This document shows positions 30,001-30,115 of a stretch of 30,115 bases of DNA, piece after piece. Below the pieces are notes generated by a model that saw nothing but the letters and a program-made list of their open reading frames with translations, was not told the DNA's origin and made no database searches. Both the position numbers and the translations under genes were made by a program. Numbering within the stretch: the stretch's first letter is position 1; each line of letters starts with the position of its first letter. Source of the stretch: Burkholderia diffusa (GTDB taxonomy: Bacteria; Pseudomonadota; Gammaproteobacteria; Burkholderiales; Burkholderiaceae); NCBI RefSeq assembly GCF_902499115.1, contig NZ_CABVPN010000046.1, positions 1-30,115 of the forward strand. Reading direction: 5' to 3'.

Positions 30001-30115
30001 TCGACAGCGAAGCCACCGAGCTGTCGGTCGAGCTGAGGCCCGTGGACAACGAGCTGATGCCGGTCGAGGTCGACGTCGAGAGCGACGAAATCGAGCTGGT
30101 TGCCGACGAGAGACC
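27068..30115 (-). CDS. Trimeric autotransporter adhesin (YadA family), partial at the N-terminus
   Basis: The last 1,015 or so residues of a trimeric autotransporter; the frame is still open at the window edge, so signal peptide and N-terminus are missing. Positions below count from the TTG codon at 30049. Order: Ser/Thr-rich coiled-coil stalk (to about 447); YadA-like beta-roll head of GAVAIG-type repeats (about 470-640); a neck RQITNVAAG...TDAINGSQL (677-700); a second short Ser/Thr stalk (about 705-800); a second neck RQITNVAPG...TDAVN (868-884); a coiled coil; and a YadA anchor (about 905-993) that would make a 12-strand trimeric barrel. It mediates surface adhesion in known relatives. 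The protein ends YQWK, a Lys after the usual terminal aromatic. The gene leads a minus-strand locus with an OmpA-like lipoprotein and putative glycosyltransferases. Confidence 0.95.
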   Translation of the reverse strand, partial: GLSSATSSISSLSTSTSTGISSLSTGLSSTDSSVASLSTSTSTGLSSATSSISSLSTSTSTGISSLSTGLSSTDSSVASLSTSTSTGLSSATSSISSLSTSTSTGLSSATSSISSLSTSTSTGITSLSTGLSSTDSSVASLSTSTSTGLSSATSSIGSLSTSTSTGISSLSTGLSSTDSSVASLSTSTSTGLSSATSSISSLSTSTSTGISSLSTGLSSTDSSVASLSTSTSTGLSSATSSISSLSTSTSTGINSLSTGLSSTDSSVASLSTSTSTGLSSATSSISSLSTSTSTGINSLSTGLSSTDSSVASLSTSTSTGLSSATSSISSLSTSTSTGLSSATSSIGSLSTSLSSTNSTLTSLSTSTASSVTSLSTGLSSTDSSVASLSTSTSTGLSSATSSISSLSTSTSTGLSSATSSISSLSTSTSTGLSTATSTILSLSTSTSTGLSSATSSITSLSTSTSTAIEAAKTHYYSVNDNGTQQGNYANNGATGVNSLAAGVNASAAGASSVAVGDGSNAASTGAVAIGQNASATGGKAVSIGSGNTASGDGAVAIGDPSIATGTGAVAMGANDTATGTGAVALGNANTATGNSALALGNSNQATADNTIALGNQATASATGAQAYGSGAKATAADALAFGTNATANVANSIALGANSVTGTAVGTSSATIGGVTYFFAGTSPVGVVSVGDAATGATRQITNVAAGQVSATSTDAINGSQLNATNQAVNSLSTSTASNISSLSTGIGSLSTGLSSTNSSLTSLSTSTSTAINSLSTGLSSTNSNLTSLSTSTSTGIGSLSTGLSTTNSTVASLSTGVTNLGDQVSQLSTTINNNNTRSLNSTAVAADMNGTGSDRPTVTAGSNSVAIGANSNDGGRSNVVSVGSDTQQRQITNVAPGTQGTDAVNVNQLTQVQTTLSTALSGQQAQINSLGSQLQQTDQMAKQGIAAVGAMASIPQLDRDANFGMGVGTASFLGQKAMAVNMQARITENLKASINGGFSGGQKVIGAGMLYQWK
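28130..28642 (-). repeat. YadA-like head repeats
   Basis: About a dozen degenerate 14-residue repeats with the pattern S/G-x-A-V/L-A-L/I-G-x-x-x-x-A-x, as in the left-handed parallel beta-roll heads of YadA-family adhesins. They are placed C-terminal to the long Ser/Thr stalk, so this head is internal, not at the tip. Confidence 0.8.
28711..30115 (-). repeat. Tandem 54-bp and 75-bp coding repeats of the adhesin stalk
   Basis: The stalk is built of an 18-residue unit, consensus LSTSTSTGLSSATSSISS (13 copies from codon 30049 on), and a 25-residue unit that inserts seven residues of the type ISSLSTG and ends TDSSVAS (six full copies, one variant, one cut by the edge). The units mostly alternate. 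Hydrophobic spacing is 7 + 11 in the short unit, mixed heptad and hendecad. Ser+Thr is 13 of 18 and 16 of 25. The DNA units are near-identical with scattered third-base changes, so copy number can change by recombination or slippage. Confidence 0.92.

Noticed and set aside
28711..30115. CRISPR-like array of regular repeats
   Set aside because: Repeats are contiguous, in frame and coding for a coiled-coil stalk; there are no unique spacers.

Overview
The window looks like a chromosomal segment of a Burkholderia sensu stricto species, most likely the B. cepacia complex. The basis is the very high GC content and codon bias, a Burkholderia-type general porin, a TetR-controlled liu (leucine degradation) operon, several DUF2827 proteins (a family best known from Burkholderia and relatives) and a very large YadA-type trimeric autotransporter. 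No phage, transposase, CRISPR array, tRNA or rRNA gene is seen. The species is inferred from recalled families, not from a search.

Layout. (1) 153-3207: a TonB-dependent siderophore receptor on the minus strand behind a Fur-box-like site, and a small exported protein on the plus strand. (2) 3229-9780: a minus-strand catabolic group transcribed from a promoter near 9170: vanA, vanB, a second Rieske oxygenase, an aromatic-acid MFS transporter and a porin. A MarR regulator is divergent, and a palindrome overlaps the vanA -10 box. The set covers outer-membrane entry, inner-membrane uptake and O-demethylation of vanillate-like methoxy-aromatics. (3) 9850-16428: a TetR regulator divergent from liuABCD (isovaleryl-CoA to 3-hydroxy-3-methylglutaryl-CoA), with two near-identical 13-bp operators between them. 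(4) 16677-19867: a stand-alone DUF2827 gene with a strong terminator, an AT-rich gap, an EAL-domain c-di-GMP phosphodiesterase and a small unknown protein.

(5) 19908-30115, the most interesting part, lies entirely on the minus strand. In transcription order it holds a trimeric autotransporter (its 5' end lies beyond the window), an OmpA-like peptidoglycan-binding lipoprotein, two DUF2827 genes, a small exported DUF4019 protein, a third DUF2827 gene, and a 656-residue protein joining an FkbM methyltransferase, a helical region and a GT9/GT41-like glycosyltransferase domain. The visible autotransporter stalk is built of 18- and 25-residue units that are 64-72% Ser+Thr. The DUF2827 proteins look like cytoplasmic GT-B-type glycosyltransferases.

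The proposal is that this locus is a dedicated O-glycosylation (and perhaps glycan-methylation) system for the Ser/Thr stalk, with the OmpA lipoprotein as a TpgA-like accessory factor. This is inference from gene content and needs experimental proof.
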